A stretch of DNA of 64,000 nucleotides from Echinococcus granulosus. Taxonomy: Eukaryota > Platyhelminthes > Cestoda > Cyclophyllidea > Taeniidae. The translations under genes were made by a program, and so were the position numbers. The stretch covers positions 69,207 through 133,206 of the forward strand of contig NW_020170399.1 in the NCBI RefSeq assembly GCF_000524195.1, read 5' to 3'. This document shows, piece by piece, positions 25,162 through 40,400 of the stretch (position 1 is the stretch's first letter; each line of letters begins with the position of its first letter). The notes below the pieces were generated by a model. That model did no database searches and was not told where the DNA came from. It worked only from the letters and a program-made list of their open reading frames with translations.

Positions 25162-25533
25162 CTAAGCGCAGACGTGAGAATATCTGCTTACAGTGGAGCT
25201 CCGTCTGGCACATCGCGTTGATAGAATTCTCATCAAAGATCCATTGATATCCTCTTTTACCTGACTACTTGAGTAAACATCTTTTTCTGGTCGTTCTGCT
25301 GATAATAAATTGACTAAATGGAGTTGATGAGGCCGCCTGGTACTACAATAACACTCCAAAGCGTATAACAACTTCTCGGAGTTGTTGCCCAATAATGGAG
25401 GCAACTGTCCTTTCAACGCAAGCTTAATACGCTCTTTGAGAGTTGTCACAGGGGCAGCAACAGTAGCGATGCCATGGAGCCGTGGGATTTGCGTCTGAGC
25501 ACGGTGTGAGCTCATGCACACACTCCTAAGCAC
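25162..25533 (-). other. Unassigned open frame, 123 codons, doubtful
   Basis: An open minus-strand frame with a plausible helical stretch (TLKERIKLALKGQLPP, then SEKLLYALECYC). No family recognised, no clear splice signals or start context, and no neighbour in frame. It may be chance, a decayed element or an exon of an unrecognised gene. Confidence 0.15.
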
Positions 25534-28219
25534 CCTCGCTCAAGCCATTACGTGGCTGGTTTTGGATGTGGCTTCTACTGCTTGTCAACGAGACTGCAAG
25601 GCCTATTTACCGACACAACGGTCCAAGCTGTCTCCCACGCCTTTTTAATCAGCAAATTGTGCTGAAATGTTTTGGACGCCAGAATTCACTCCAAAAACAT
25701 AATTGTGGTATGCCATGAACTCCTCTTTGATGGTATCAGTAAACGACCAGGCGAGCAAATGCATTTCCCTAACTCAAATCAGGAAGTAACATATTTTCTA
25801 GCCAGGTCATAGAGGGAGATCACCTACCATCAAACTGGCGTTTTGATGTTCCAGTATGACACAAACTTTAGTTGACTTTATAACCAAGTCAGGTGTCATT
25901 CTTCGACCAAAAACATTCCATACAGAGTTTATTGCTTTAGCTGCAGGCAATCTGTTTGTGACGCAGTCTAATGCAAATAGTTGCCATCAGATTGAAGAAC
26001 CCACGCGTCACCGATATGTGACGCTGAGAGCGATCGTGTTAATCAGCCTCAAAATTACTTTCACCGTGTTTTCCCCGAGGCAAAGCAACCAGTGTAGCAT
26101 CCTTTAGTGACCACAGCTGCAGAAGTAGTTTCGCTTAGTTAGAAGTTGACGTAGTGGAAACCAGCCTTAGGCTACCATAGCCACCTACCACCGGATCTGC
26201 TCGTATTCCAAGGACTAATTTGTGCGGGAATTACATATCGGCATCCTTTATACTCTCCTCTTGATGCTCCAAATAGTCGGTTTTGAAATGGGCCATTCGA
26301 ATCTGTTCTACATATACCATTCTGGAACATCAATTCACTGGATCTAGAATGCTTACGAACTTCACTTTCAGGAGCGAACTTCCAGGAAGGATAATGTTAA
26401 CGAGTGATTAGATAGCACGATAAAACTTAGTTAATTTCTTCAGATATAGTTTACGCGGGAACCTAATATTGTCAGGTAGTTTTGAAAGTCAATTGGAAGT
26501 TTGGAAGCCCCATTTGGCTTTACACAGCATAACTTACTAAAAACAATTCAAGCCTGGCGTCCAGGTTAGACCACTTCAATACGCGCAAATGCTGACCTCG
26601 AATAGCCAAGACTCCAATGGGGAGCGCACATGAGGAACTGCAATTGGCACCTTTGAGCATTTACTAACAACTAGTCGTTGCCAAATTTGCTTAGAGGCCA
26701 GCGGATTCTATCACTGACAATTGGCAAAACGTTCAGGTATAAAATAGGGAGGAATCGTAATGGTCCAGTATTCAACACCTGTTTATGACTAAATAACTAC
26801 GGAATGCAAGACAGAAGAAATGCTAAGAGGATCTGCATGACATCTGAAATTGTCAAGGGGTACTGTCCACTAGGTTATGAGGTCATGGCGGACCTTTCCT
26901 TCCATGTTTCCCACAGTGAAGCAGCGGTGATCAAATTGACCGGCCCAGTGCGAGGTGTCGGGTTTTTGAAATGCCGTTTGCCTCGGCGAGAGGAGTAATA
27001 GAATTATTAATCGAGAGTGAGATACGAAAGATGTAAGAGTACCGATTCAGGTAAATTCAACTTTAGTAATTTGACCGCAAAGCTGACATTCAGGTAAGTT
27101 AGCAAGGACTAGAGGGTGGATAACAAAGCAGATAAAAAGGAGCCTCAATCCCATCTATAAACTTTAGCGAAAACAGCTAGTTCTTTACATTCAAAGCCTT
27201 CTCTGGTTGTTTCATTAAGAGACTGGGACTTGAGGAGGGAGAATCTACTCCATCCAACGTTAATTGGTGAATGACAACCTTAGAAGATACTGCCATTGCG
27301 CTTGCACCATCTATTCCATTCATAGGTCCTGGATAGGTAATCCAAACAGTAACTACCCTGTTTAGACACTGCCGTCAGTCCAGTATACCGTTTAGGTCAA
27401 ATAACGCTGGAGATAACCTAACCTCTTTTCGGCGACTTGTTCACCGCATTTTTAAGGAAAAATGAGTCAATTCCACATCTACAAGCGGTACTGGGGGAAG
27501 GCGCAAAAAGTAACGAGCACATTATAAAGATGACCCAAAGGAAGCTCATTGCGTCGCAACCCACTCATAATAGAAGACCTAATGGGATCTCACAGTGATA
27601 AGGCCAAAGTTACAAGTTTAGAAATAACAAACTAGCAAAACACCGCCAAGCGCAATTTCCAGTAAAGAGATTTTTTCACAGAGTAATAACGTTTACAATG
27701 GAACCGGAAGACATCTGAGAATTATACGCCCCGTAGCAAGTACGAATAATAAAACCAGAGGGGAAGAGGAGATTCGAGGAGGTGGGCAAGGCAGGTATGG
27801 GAGACAAAAAAGGCCGCTTAAGCGGTTAAATGTGGCAAGGGCCGGCACCAAAAGGTGTGGAAGGATTCGAGCCAAAACAACGCAATAGCATGGATGGGAA
27901 AGACTGTCGGTGGACAAGAGAAAGAATGCGGGGAAGATAACACACGCATACATCTCCCATAAATCCAGCGACTTCACTTGAAGCAACAATGCGAAAGCAT
28001 ACACATACACAGATAGCCAAAAAAACAAACTGTGTATTTTTGATCAACAGATGTGACTGTAGAGTAAAAAAATAAGGGAAGGGCGAGGGAGGAAACAACG
28101 TCTGCGAAAGTGATGTAGGAGACCAACTAAAAACAATGTCAGGAGATAATAAGAGTAATGACAAAGGATCAGCGAAAGCATTGCGGTGGAATGTTCTCTC
28201 ATGTGCTGCGAGGGCTAGT

Positions 28220-28411
28220 TCAATAATCGCAGTCGACGTCGTCGTGTTCATCACTACCGCATTCCGTTTCACCATTATCTGGCATGACACGCGTATCATT
28301 CAAGCCATTGTTTTCATAGTCTCCCTCGTCTTCCTCCTCTTCCCTTTCCTCTTCTTCCTCATTCCCTTCTTCCGCCTCTATCTCTTCCTCCACCTCCTCA
28401 TCATAAGAATT
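28220..28411 (-). other. Last USP9X exon: acidic Glu/Asp-rich tail and stop
   Basis: The exon starts [16 protein letters not shown], continues through an almost uninterrupted Glu/Asp run, and ends DDVDCDY followed by TGA at 28222-28220. Vertebrate USP9X also ends in an acidic, Pro/Ser-rich tail, so the tail type is conserved. The GAG/GAA run makes the plus strand a CT-rich tract at about 28320-28400. Confidence 0.85.
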
Positions 28412-31400
28412 CTGAAATGCAAAATACCACAGTCAACCATGTATTTAGGGGCTAGAATACTCATGCCAGTGGCAAAAGCTCACGGGAACTGGGAGAACTC
28501 CTTTGGCCTGGTTTAAGATGGCATAGTATTCACCCGACCCAGGGGCCTGGTGGTACTCCACTTCAATGACATCATTTATGATCTACAAGAGGAGAAAGGT
28601 TACTTGGAAGATGCTTCTAGACAATGCAGCCCAGCTTCATGAATATCGGTGCGAGAGAAGAGGTTGTGGATTTACCCTATGAAAGTGCAAACCAATGCGG
28701 CGCTGAGATTCAAAGTATTCTCTGAATGCCTCAAAATTGATCACCATGCTGCTCAAGGCACGTAGCATGTTCATTCCCGGATCATTCCATATTTTCGGGT
28801 TTGATCGCTTAATTAGGGTGAGTACATCGTAGAATCTTCTGCCTATAATGAGAGAAAACTGACATGGATAGGATTTTGAGATGTCACAACGCCTCCAGAA
28901 AACATTTCCTTGCTTCAAAAAGCAACAAACTGTTTAATGTATTATTCAACGACAGTGGTAAGCCCTATGACCACACTGGAGGTTTAGACCTGTAATCTGA
29001 TGCTTGCATCGGATGAACCGGTGGTGTCCCACTTCCTTTAACTAGATTTAAATTAGTGATCAAATTTTATAGAACCTGTCAGCAGAAAGCCGACCAGTAC
29101 ACAATCGTCGGAGAGATGCCTACGTTAATCCCAGAGGTTAAATAATGGGAAATAAAGGGCAAGTGCTTATTGTCTTGATGGTGCAAAAGTAGAAAAGCAA
29201 CATAAAATGTGCTACTGTAAATAATTTCGAAGTTAAAAATAACGCGAGTCATGAGGTATTAAACTTACATGAGTCTGTTTGTTCCAAGTTCCTTTCTAGA
29301 TTAAAAGGGTACAACGGCATTGAAAACTTTGGTATTTTAAGTGATTCAACAGTTTACCCAAGTTTTGCACAATAAGCATTAAGGGAGAAGAGAAAATAAC
29401 AAGGGTGGGAGCGACTAATACTCTAAGCAAACATAAACAGCAAATAGACTAGACAGAAAATATTAACAACAACGCGTAAGGAAAAGGAACAGGTAAGTGA
29501 CAAGTATCAGTCTAATTCTTCCACGACCTATGGATTTACCAACCCAAGTATAAACACGAATGTTTCGCGATGAGCGAGCATCTACATTTCCCTTTCCAAT
29601 ATTTAGTCATCGGCAGAAGCACCTACTCAAATAACATTTAGATCACAATTGCGCTTAAGACAAAGTGGATTCCATCAGATGAAAGGGACAAACATACTTA
29701 AGATAACGTAGGGGGAAGGAATTAGGAAACGTACTTTGGAATGCATAGGATAGTCGCAGCTCCTGAAGGGAGTCGGAGACAGAGAGGGCTTCCATAAAAA
29801 CTGGAATCGCAAGCTCCGGAGCCAATTTCATTAGGGGCGATAAATGAGAGGGGAAGATAATACGCATCAATTCGTCAATTACAACTCTGGAGCGATAAGT
29901 GTCATTCTGTGTCACAATCTGGAGGGTGGTGAGAAGGCGATAAAGAGAGGAGCAATTCGGAGGGGCGAGGGAAAATAGGGAAGGAGCGAATAAAACTTTA
30001 CCTTGATAAGTTGAATGATCGTTACCACACTGCCTTGGTTTAGGCAGCAAGTAAGGATCACCTGAATAAACCTATCGAAATCGATGCTGCCAAGCATGTT
30101 CGAGAGATTCAGAGAGGATTCTTCAAGCTCCGAGTGGGAAAACAGACAAACAAGCAAATCCATGTAGTGATTTACCGGAGATAGATGCACAGTTGCAGAG
30201 GGAGAGAGGTAAAAGAGACGTGGCTTAAAGCTCGCGGTAGAGACGAAGGCCGGTGACTTATCCGGAGGGAGGAAGGAGATTGAAGTACCGACACTGTCTT
30301 TTGTTTGATTTCTGATTAGTTCATAGGTCACCAGCAAACGACTGGAGAAGGCAACTTTATGTGCGAAATCGACACCAATGGATTTATCAAGATCGCTCAT
30401 ATAGCGCTCCATTTGGTCGGCAGTAGCTGGATGGCTAGTGACGAGAGTTAATGGGCGGCACAAGATTGATGTATTGGGCAAACTACCTATCAAATAACTA
30501 AAAAAGACAAAAAAACGAAGGTAGGGACGAATTTCAATATGCAAGAGGGTTATCAGGAGCAACGCAGCACTTTGTTAATTGGTAAAGGCCTGAAACAGCA
30601 GGAGTTTGCGAATGGGTATTCCTCAAATAGAATGGTACTACTTATGCGCAGGTTTAACAATAACACGGTCCCAACATAACTTTTCCCAATTTTTGATACA
30701 CTGCCGTAACTTTCAATGCAAAAAGAAAGTGAAATCTAGTTTTTAAGTGTTGGTAAAGCATATTCAATTAAAAAAAGATAATGACTAAATTCTAGTTAAG
30801 TAAAAATGAAGGTAAAACCTGATACCAGTTGACCAGCAACACACTGTCTCGGGTAGAAATTTGCAATAATGTGCTTAGGTCAGTTTCTTCCCACTTTTTA
30901 CAAATGAGTGATTGCATCATGCATTATTTTGATGCAGGGAATCATCCGATTAGAACTTAAATAAGAAAAACAGAGATGTACATCACTGCCCTCCGTAACT
31001 TAAAATGGAACATTTCATGGGCGCTTTTAATTAGACCTCTTCCTAGCTAAAAGTTAGCTAATTAAATCAAACATTTGCAAAGCCCAGTCACATCGCCCAA
31101 AATGGACCTGAAGGAAAGCCACAAACTCCCTTGGAAAACCAACTGGAAGACAGCACCTTCTCAAAGGCCTGAGTCAGCGTTACAAATTACTTCACTCTGG
31201 AAACGATTGTTCAAACTCGGACAAACAACCATCACTAGTGAGCTAGAGAATGGGATTTTTAGCTGAACATATCTGTAATGTAAACCTACTGCATGAGTTT
31301 GGTGTGAAGACCAAGCCGTGCCAAATGCTCCGTAAGTAAGGGACCCAGACGAGCGTAATCGAGCAAAAGAGCAAGAAGCTGGCCACCACAGGCAGACTGT

Positions 31401-34400
31401 TGAATCTCATGTCGGGAGTCGTCAGTAGAAGGGTTCCAGTAGGAACCGGATAAAGTGACTGGCCCGTACAAAGGAGGTTCATGATAGAATAACTCTGAAC
31501 TGGTGGAGGCAAAGCAGCTTGGCAGTTCGGCAATTAACTTTTGCATGATTTGGTCAGCCACTGGTTTGGTCGGATTCGATTTCAGCTCCAAAAAGACAAC
31601 CAATATCAGGAGAGCGCCATAGAGATAACGAACCTACAACATAGCATTTGCCAAATAAGGACGTATATATATACAGTACATCATATACATAGCACTGATT
31701 CGATGAAAATATTACCCCAGGATATGGGCACCTGAAGAAAAAGTCATGAATTTGGTTCGGTGACGAAAAACAGGTTCGTTGGGTGAAGATTTCCCGAACA
31801 GAAGGACCCACTCGAAGCAGCTCGAAAAATGGATGAAACCAGAGGCACCTAAAATAATAATAAATCCCATTGTGATTGAGCCGTCTTTGGAAAGTGGTGA
31901 GTTTAATTACATAAAAACCAACAAATCACTTAAGTACCAATTATTCTCCTTGGTGTGAAAACGTGAATCGAAGCAGAAATGCGTAAGAAGCCTTGCAAGA
32001 GCCTCGTAGGTTTTCATCCATTCAGGGGCATTGGCTGACTGTGAAGGGGAAAAAAAAACGTATTTATCAAGGGTGCATTTACCAGTAGTGTACTAGAAAA
32101 AGCTGAGACCTACCTGTTGCCTAAGGCAATCCGCTGTGGCCAGTCGATGCACAAACTGCTCAAAAATCGGATTCATTAGCATGCTGGTGTTAAAGTGCTC
32201 CACGTTTTGAGCGTAAATCTGGCTCGCAATATGAGGTGGGCATGGAACCAGACCTGCTGTGCCATCAGCTTAAATAGAGAGAAATGTGTAACTTAGGAAC
32301 CCGGCTTTAAAACGACTAAAAAGGTGAAACTGAGCAGATATAATGGCGTCTGCACAAATCTGGGTGATCCATAGAGCGCAATACGAGTAAGCAGCCTAAT
32401 GAGCAGTGTGAGTAAAAAATCAAGCGAAAACTCCAAACTCGCTCAAGGGACATGATCGAGGGAAAGAAAAGCCTTATCGAAGCGAAACCCGTAGAGCCTG
32501 TGTACCTCAAATGAAGCATATTCAAGTTCAGATGAAAGACAGGGGAACGGTAGGAGAAAGCAAGAAGAAACTTACAGAGCCCAACAGATTGCATGGAACT
32601 GCATAGGTTGGAAACGATGTTGACTTCTTTAAAGTCTTCCCTTTCATAAAAGAGCATATAGGCGCTATAACAACGCATATAAGGTCTGTAGCTAAAGCGC
32701 ATGGGAGTTTCAGATGTATATTCTCCACCAAACCACTCGGTCTGCTCAAACCCAGGCGAGTCCGCGATCACTTCTGTAACCTGAGCAAATAGGAAAATAC
32801 AACTTCATTACAGCATGTTGCTAATTAAAATGAGTTTTTAAAGAGGAACAAAATGCCAAAAAATGGGAATGTTTTGTAAATTTAGGCAGAAATTACCAAA
32901 GTTGCTGGAGGAAAAAGACGAGATTCCACATAATGCTCTAAAGATTTGAGTTATTAGCACTAGCATTCAATCACACAAACGTTTAAAAGTAGGTTTTTTT
33001 CTCAAATACGCGGCTACAAATGATACGTACTAAAGAATCTTCAATAAACTGCAGTGAATTTATTGGCTGGTAAATCTTATCAACTTGGGAATGTGATTCC
33101 ACGCGCAAGTCTACTCTTGGCTCAAAACGAGTACCAAAGTGGCGACGTTAAGCCGGCTGCCCTAGGATGATTTGGCCGTGTCAAATGTAATCTTGCTTAA
33201 CTTGAAGTCCCTTTATAAAAGCATGCACTGCATACTAAATAGATGAGATCATGAGGATCTATGAAGGAACATGGGTGTGCCTTACACGAGTGTCGTCGTA
33301 CTTGTACCACTGGGATTTCCCGGTCTCCCGATTGTGATGTAAAATGAAGGAGTAGTAATGACCATGAGCGGCCTCCCCGCTGTGCACAATAACCCCACGA
33401 AGAGTGTACCGTGTAGGCTGCCTCGGAGCTTCTGCCTCAGTTGCTCCTGGAGACGCCGGACAACTCTCACAAGCACCGCCACTTTCGCCGACGCACGGAA
33501 CTTGATTGCAACAGGCCAGACCTTCCACTGTGTACGGCGCCATGTCGAGTTCAAAAGGAAAGGAGAAACGGTCGTTGGTTTTGATGGCAACGTGGCTAAA
33601 AGGGGCAAGGGATCAAATTTTGGATCAATCGCAATATATTCCCCCATCTACACTTTCCAAATAGGTAAATGAATGATCTTTCGTGTGAGCACTCCAACTC
33701 AAAAACAAAATTACATTGTAGACAAGCAAATTACACCAGGAACATTGCCACAGCTGAATGAATTTTGGGTCCGACGTCAGCATTGCAAGACGAGATAACT
33801 GACTAGTTGAATAAAGGAAGAACATACCGTTCCCAGTCGAAGCTGAAGCGCTTAAGTTGGATGGCGAGGATCTGAGGGAGACGCTTGATGCACATGCGTT
33901 TGCGCGCAGCAACCTTCTTGTCGCAATGATCACAGTGGTAGGCGTTGTCACCCTCAAGAAGGTCGCTCTTCACGTACTCCTCTAGAGACTCGCAGAGAGT
34001 AGATCGGTTTTGGATTTCCACGCTTATCACTAGGAAGGACTCCTCTCGTTGGTACCTGCAATGCGATTTTCCAGTGCGATAGATATGTATAGAGAAGTAT
34101 AAACAGTTTAAATCATATTGGGGCTAAATAAAGTAGAAAGAACCTCAAATGCGCTTACAAACCATCGTCATTCTACAATTATTGGACTGTTTTCAAAAGG
34201 ATCTAGAAGAAAGTCAAGGGCACCAAGGCATGCGTTTAAAGCCATAAACAACCGATATTTTGCTACCCATTGTAAATATTCAGGTCTGCACAGAGCCCGA
34301 CATAAGTGAATGCATGAAGATCGCAGAAGACACTCCCCGCCTATAGATTAAAATATAGGAACGCCAATTCGCGGTGTATGCAAAGGGAAGGAAGCCCTAC

Positions 34401-37400
34401 CTGTGTGGACAGTCAATGCAGATCTTTTGATCCTCGAAGGTCCCCCCAATGACATTTTCAATGGCCTTCGGCATTCCACATATTTTCATTGCCTCATCGA
34501 GATTGTCTACGAGACAAATGAGAAATTCCTGGGCATCGTGTTGCTCCGAGTGGTTCACTTTTTCACCCCAGAGCCTGAACAGCAGCAATGACAGCAGTCG
34601 AATTAAAAAAACAATCAGCTGTTCAACTAAAAGTAATGTGTTTATATCTATTGGCATAACCGCATTAATGTACAAATTCCACGATACATCGCCGCCTTTA
34701 CTGACGACCAACGCAGACGCCATGAAAGATGATACTGCCAACCATAATTGTGAACATTTGTTTCAAAACAATTAAAATAATTACGACGTGAGATGAAAGC
34801 CCAAGCTAATAAAATTAGACTCATGCACAACCACAGCCGGGTGAGGGACTTCAGGGACAAAGTCTTAAAGCCAATAAAGCCAAAAAACTCACTTAAAATG
34901 CCTCAAAAATAGGCTAGGATCGTAGAATGCTCGTCGCGTATAGGCCAGAAATGCAAACATATCTTGCAGGGAGAAGAGCGTGCAGAGATGGCTGAGCTGA
35001 GATGCACTGAGGTCTCCTTTCTAAAAAGCGTACATCAAAATACCTATTCCTTCACCAGCGAGGGATTAACCCATTTATCTACATCTGTACCTTACGTAGT
35101 TTACAAGTAGGTACATGGAAGTTTGGTAGAGGGCAAACGTCCAAGTTTTTTGAAGAAATCGTAGCCATATATATGATAACCCACTTAACTCTCTAAATGC
35201 GAATGGAAAGTTATAGAACCAAAACAGAGGAAGGTGATAAAACCTACCGGAGACAAAGGTGGCGCGTAGGGGGAATGGAGGGAGGCGATATTAACACCAG
35301 CTTTCTGAAGAGTGTCCGAGACGGGAGCAGAAAGAATCGCGTTGCGGATGGGAAGGATGGCAAATAGCTGTTGCAGCACTGCGTTCATATAGCATGTGGC
35401 ACCGGCATTTTTAAGACCCACAAATCCTGGGCTGCCGCAAAGGCTCTCAGCATTAAAGCTCAGACAATTGCGTTTACTATTGTTATTAGGAGAGCGGTTC
35501 GAAGACGGCAGGGGGTCAAGGGGCTCCCATTCGGTCACCCGAGTATTAACTGTGAAAGGATGGGACATAAGTGTTACAGCTCAATGCTCAGCGTCTTTTA
35601 TCTACCACAACCTCATTCGGATGTAAGAAAGATCTTCCAAAACCGAAGACATTGAAGCGACTTACAAGAGTAAAGAAGGGAACAGATTTTGTCGGAGAGG
35701 AAGGGGTATAAGACACGAGGTACGAAGAGTGCCAATTTGAGGAGAAGGTCGAAGGCAGCATTGAGGATCCCGTTGGGTGGGGTCGAAATGACCCTGGATA
35801 CCTCCAAAATAGCACTGGCAGAGGTGATCTCCCTTGCAAGCTCCCACGTTTCTAATGAGAGACGTCTCTGCAGTTCATTGAAGCGTTTCGCGGCTGGAAA
35901 TATCACCACTTCAAGCAGGGCCTAAAGTGGGGTGAAAGAGTACCTATCACGAAAATCACACCTCTTAACCAAGTTAGGAACCTAAGTCACCGGGAAGGGC
36001 AATGCGACCAACTTTTTCCATTGAGTAAACTAATCATGGGCTGTGACTGCTAATGTTAATGGAAAGGTGAATATAAGCTTACATTAATTCTTCATTCACA
36101 TTAGCCATAATTACAGAGCAGCGATAAATATTAAATAAAGAACTGATTTCGTTTATTCAACGCCACAACATAGTATAAATCGACAGAAAACCTTCAAAAA
36201 AAAAATGCAAGTCCGTACCATCACGCGTGTTCTAGCTAATAATTCCTTAACATATGTAAATAAAACCACCGAGATGCATGAGGTCCGAATATATACGAAT
36301 ATTAGTAGTCCAGATTGTAGAAAAGTTTGAGATTCTCAAGTATGAAACCCGTATGTCTCAAAACTAAAAGTAATTCACGCATTTTCTGAGCAAGAGTCCG
36401 ATGCATCGATGGTGGAAATTATCCGGACAAAAAGGAGTCTTCAAATAAGGGGACACTCTGCTAAGTAGAGAATTCCAAATGAAATGTTTTCCACGCCAAT
36501 GCGTTCACCAAAGACAAGGCATTCGTGCGCATGCTAACTCATCGCGCAGCGTAGGATAAACCACCAAAATGGCAGTGTGACTTCTCAATACTCAAGCCAA
36601 GCTACTTAGCTAACTCTGCTCCAACGGAAAAACCCGCCTCGGGCAAGTGAAACAGGACTAAAAATTTCTTGCGTGTCTGAAAACCATCAACTCCACAACT
36701 AGATACTACTGAAACACGTGTTTGAAAAAGTCCGTTTAAAGTCGTTTAAAAACATCTTTCCCAGTTTTAACAGTGAAGTGGGAATAAATCACACATGAGA
36801 ATTGCGAAACTCGAATTATCTTTAAAGACTTCGTATACTATGTTTGCGAATAAAAAGGAAAAAGGAGTAACAAGAGAAAGACAAGCTATAATAGCAATAG
36901 AAGTAAACGAAAGCCTACAACTATACCATTTCAGCAAGCGTAATTTCTCAGAGAAACAGAATTCACAGGAGCGGTCAAAAGTGGAAGGGAGATGGTGCAC
37001 AAAACGGAAAAATAGATTTAGGAAAAGTGCTTCCAAAATCCAAGTGTCTACATGAATCAATTAGAAGTGTACAGATTAAGCAAGCAAAAGTGGGAGTAAA
37101 CATGGGAAATGCCTCCCATTGAGGCGCAAATCAGGCAACCGATGCTCCAATTACAAAAATGTTAGTCGAAATCTCCAGGACAACTATTTATGGGATCTTT
37201 AATTGATATTTCATTCACTTTCAGGTTATGCAAGACCGGGGAAAACAACAGCAGACGTTCTAAAGGTTAAAGAAAAGTTACATTACTAATCTCAATCATT
37301 CGAAGTCTGCAGTGATTGGTGCAAACTGCGTGGCCATTCAAATTAAATGTAGGCTATAGTTAGTTGTCTACTGGAGCTCCACCTTACCTCAACTTTGCAT

Positions 37401-40400
37401 TAAAAAGCCGATTCGAAGATCTCTATTATGATTTCATGTCTGCGCACACAGAAATACCGGCAGTACTTTTGCCTGAGACTGGGTCAGTTTAAAAGTTAAA
37501 AAGTGGCCATGTTTAAGTTTGTAGAAGTGCAAATAAAACCGACTTACGGTAATGTAAGCACGAGTAAAAGTAGTAAGAAAGCATACTAAGCAGGGACAAT
37601 AATTAGGAGTAGATAAGTTAGATCGACCTTCAAAATCTAAGCAACAATTTGCCTCGCTACATATTGACGCAAGCCGTGGAAAATCCGCATGTTACGGCCA
37701 CCACTAAAACAGGAGAAATTACTATGAAGAGCATGATTGAAAGTTTACAATAAGTACGGCCATTTCATGCGAAAGCAACTGGGAGTTACTTAAAGGGGCC
37801 GAGGATTCACAGGATAGCAAAATGACGCAAAGATAAATTTTGTGCAATTTGTAATACTTCATAACCGTTCAATATAGACTACAATCAGATGATATAGAAT
37901 TTCCATATCATTCAGTGATATTTTAAACACTTCCGCCAAAACGCAGAGTGACCTCAAGTTTGCTGTTGAAGGTAAGAAGACGAGGTAGAAAACTCACGTC
38001 CACTGGGCCAAGTCCAATAAAGTCCTTATTTGATTCGTCAAAAAGTTTCCTGTTTTGGAACGGAATGAGGCATGTGCACAATCGTAGGTGGGAGCGAAAT
38101 AGATTGGGGATAGAGAGATGAGTCGGAGTATCAACACAACCTCCTTCATCGGAATCCGACGATGGAACGGTGATCTATGAGCAAAATCAATAACAGTTTC
38201 TTAATGAGGCCTCGATGGTACACCGTTGGTTTAAATGGAAATAACCTCTGCCAAGAACGCAAAACCACTAGCAACTTGGTTATTAATGCCCGTATTAGTA
38301 TACAAATAACTTACTCTTTTTGACAACCAAGCCCATTCATTTACAAAGAGGTTTTCAGCAGTATCTAGTGTAAGTGATTCTGATTGTAAAAAGTCCATAA
38401 TTCCAACCAGTACCTCGGTGCAATCGGCGGAGTAAAGAGCTTGATCCGATTCACTCTCCTGGAACGCATACACGCACAGCCAGTAAAGTATGTTTACTGA
38501 AACTCCACTAGTACCAAAGTCAGCTTGACTTACGTTTAATGCCTTAACCAAAAAGTCGATCACAAATCCCACCACATCCGTTGTACTTGCGGGCGCGTCG
38601 AGTTCACTGGAGGGCTGAAGTGAAATGGCCACTGTCAGGCCACAGGTCACCACAATGTTCAAGAGACAAGTAGCTGACTGGCGCAAATGTGAAGAGGGTG
38701 AGAGAACGAGAATGTGCCGAAGGAAGTCGAGCCAGGACTTAAGGACCTCATGATCATGGCTGAGGGGTACTTTGTGTAGGAGAAAGTCTACCAGCGAGGA
38801 GTCAGGAGAGAGGGAGAGAAGGAATGAGAGGGTTGAGAGAGCAGTCGTAGAGAGACAACCGGGTGTCCGACCGGAGTTGAGATTGAGAATGTAGGGTAGG
38901 GTGACCGGGGATGGGCAATAGTGGGGTTCAGAAGGGAGCAGTTGGAGGCATTCGATTGACAAGTCGGAGGAATCAAGGTGGCCAATTTGGAAAAAGGTTT
39001 GAAGTGGCGCTGACTTGAGACCACAGGTGGTGGAAAATGTGCACGTCACGCTCGGTGGTGTTGGATGGCAGAAGACATCGGCTGTGGTAAAAGGAGTGCA
39101 AGGAAGAACACTAATAAAGCACTGTACATCCAAAACAACTATATTTTAACTGCGCAAAAGCATTTGAATGAATGCAGTAAAATAAAACTCCTCTAAGTGG
39201 ATAAGAAGTCATGCGAAATGCGAATTTTAAAACAAGGTAATCAAATAGTCCTGATTCACAAGCAAAACCGAGTATTCAACAAAAATACCTGCACTGATAG
39301 CAGCGTAGAACAAATCATGAAAAACGGAAATCTTCACACACCGTACAAAGTAGTCGCTACAGTAAAAATTGCAATTCACAGTCGTAAATTTCCACACAGA
39401 TAAACTTGGCTATTTGATCAGTTTAAGCGAACTAGGTCGGAAGAGCAAAGATGATTATCTTCAGAACCTTTGAGTAATCATAATAAGTGTGTGGAAAGAA
39501 AAAGACTTCTGTGATCGAATACTTCACTAAAAGATAACAATATCTACGCCATATGGGTGCTAATTGCATGTCCAGTGAATAGGAGAATGCCGAAAGTTGC
39601 TAAATCTGTCAGTTTACAGAATCTGGGAATCGTCTAATTACCACATTGACAAGTTTTGCATAAAATTATGCTCATGTCTTTTAGTAAATCCGAAAAGTAA
39701 AAGGCGATTGAATTCTACTGCCACTCCGAGACCACATACACCCAACAAAAATGCGCGAAAAGGCTTAATAGGGACAATCCCGGTTTAATACAATAATGAC
39801 ATTGCTTGCCCGATTTCTCTACCTAAGGACAGAGAAAAAAAAAAACATTGAAAAGGCACGATTCCAAGGTGTTAAAACACTTTCAATCATTAAACCACCG
39901 CAAAAGGTCAGTAACATTTTATTTTTGCCATGACTGCTTGATATTGTTGCTGCTGAGTCCCGGTGGACATTATGAAAACCGATTTAAGAAATGCTTCAAA
40001 TGGTACAAAAAGTGCTTAGAGAGGCCCATTCTGGTCAGAAGATACCCCAACGACCCGTGACGCATTCACAACAAGTGAGGTGGCTCAGGTGCGAAAGCTT
40101 TTTTCGATTACGAATGCAGTCTGGATGGCACCAACCAAAATCACCACATTGAACGCCCATCTCACGTGTAATAATCGTACACAGCTCCTTTTGAGGGCAA
40201 GTATTTTTTCGCAGCGGCCAAAAAAACTATGCAAAGAAAACACAACCCTGTAAATAGTCATTTTTCGTGTCCAACGCCCAGACTTGGCACAGATTTGTGC
40301 TGATCACAAAAGTGGCCTTTACCATTGCTGTGTGAAAGAGATTGCGACAAAGGCTAGTACGCGATTGCAAATGGTACCGATATGTCAGATGTAGGCAGTG

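Larger units (their letters stand above)
22004..28219. other. 6.2 kb gene-poor stretch between convergent genes
   Basis: The crystallin-like gene (plus) and USP9X (minus) both end into this region, so it holds their 3' UTRs. One repeat copy lies at about 22908-23070. A purine-rich block (about 27690-28130, plus strand) directly follows the USP9X stop and is probably its 3' UTR. No promoter, RNA gene or convincing coding exon was found; the longest unexplained frame is minus 25162-25533. Confidence 0.5.

Noticed and set aside
27826..28299. Minus-strand 157-codon open frame
   Set aside because: It overlaps the USP9X last exon in another frame and the downstream UTR, and has low-complexity Leu/Ser/Pro content.
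28320..28400. CT-rich tract resembling a microsatellite or pyrimidine element
   Set aside because: It is the complement of the Glu-codon run in the USP9X acidic tail.
33358..33672. Plus-strand 104-codon open frame
   Set aside because: It is antisense to the conserved USP catalytic exon 33595-33286; a shadow frame.
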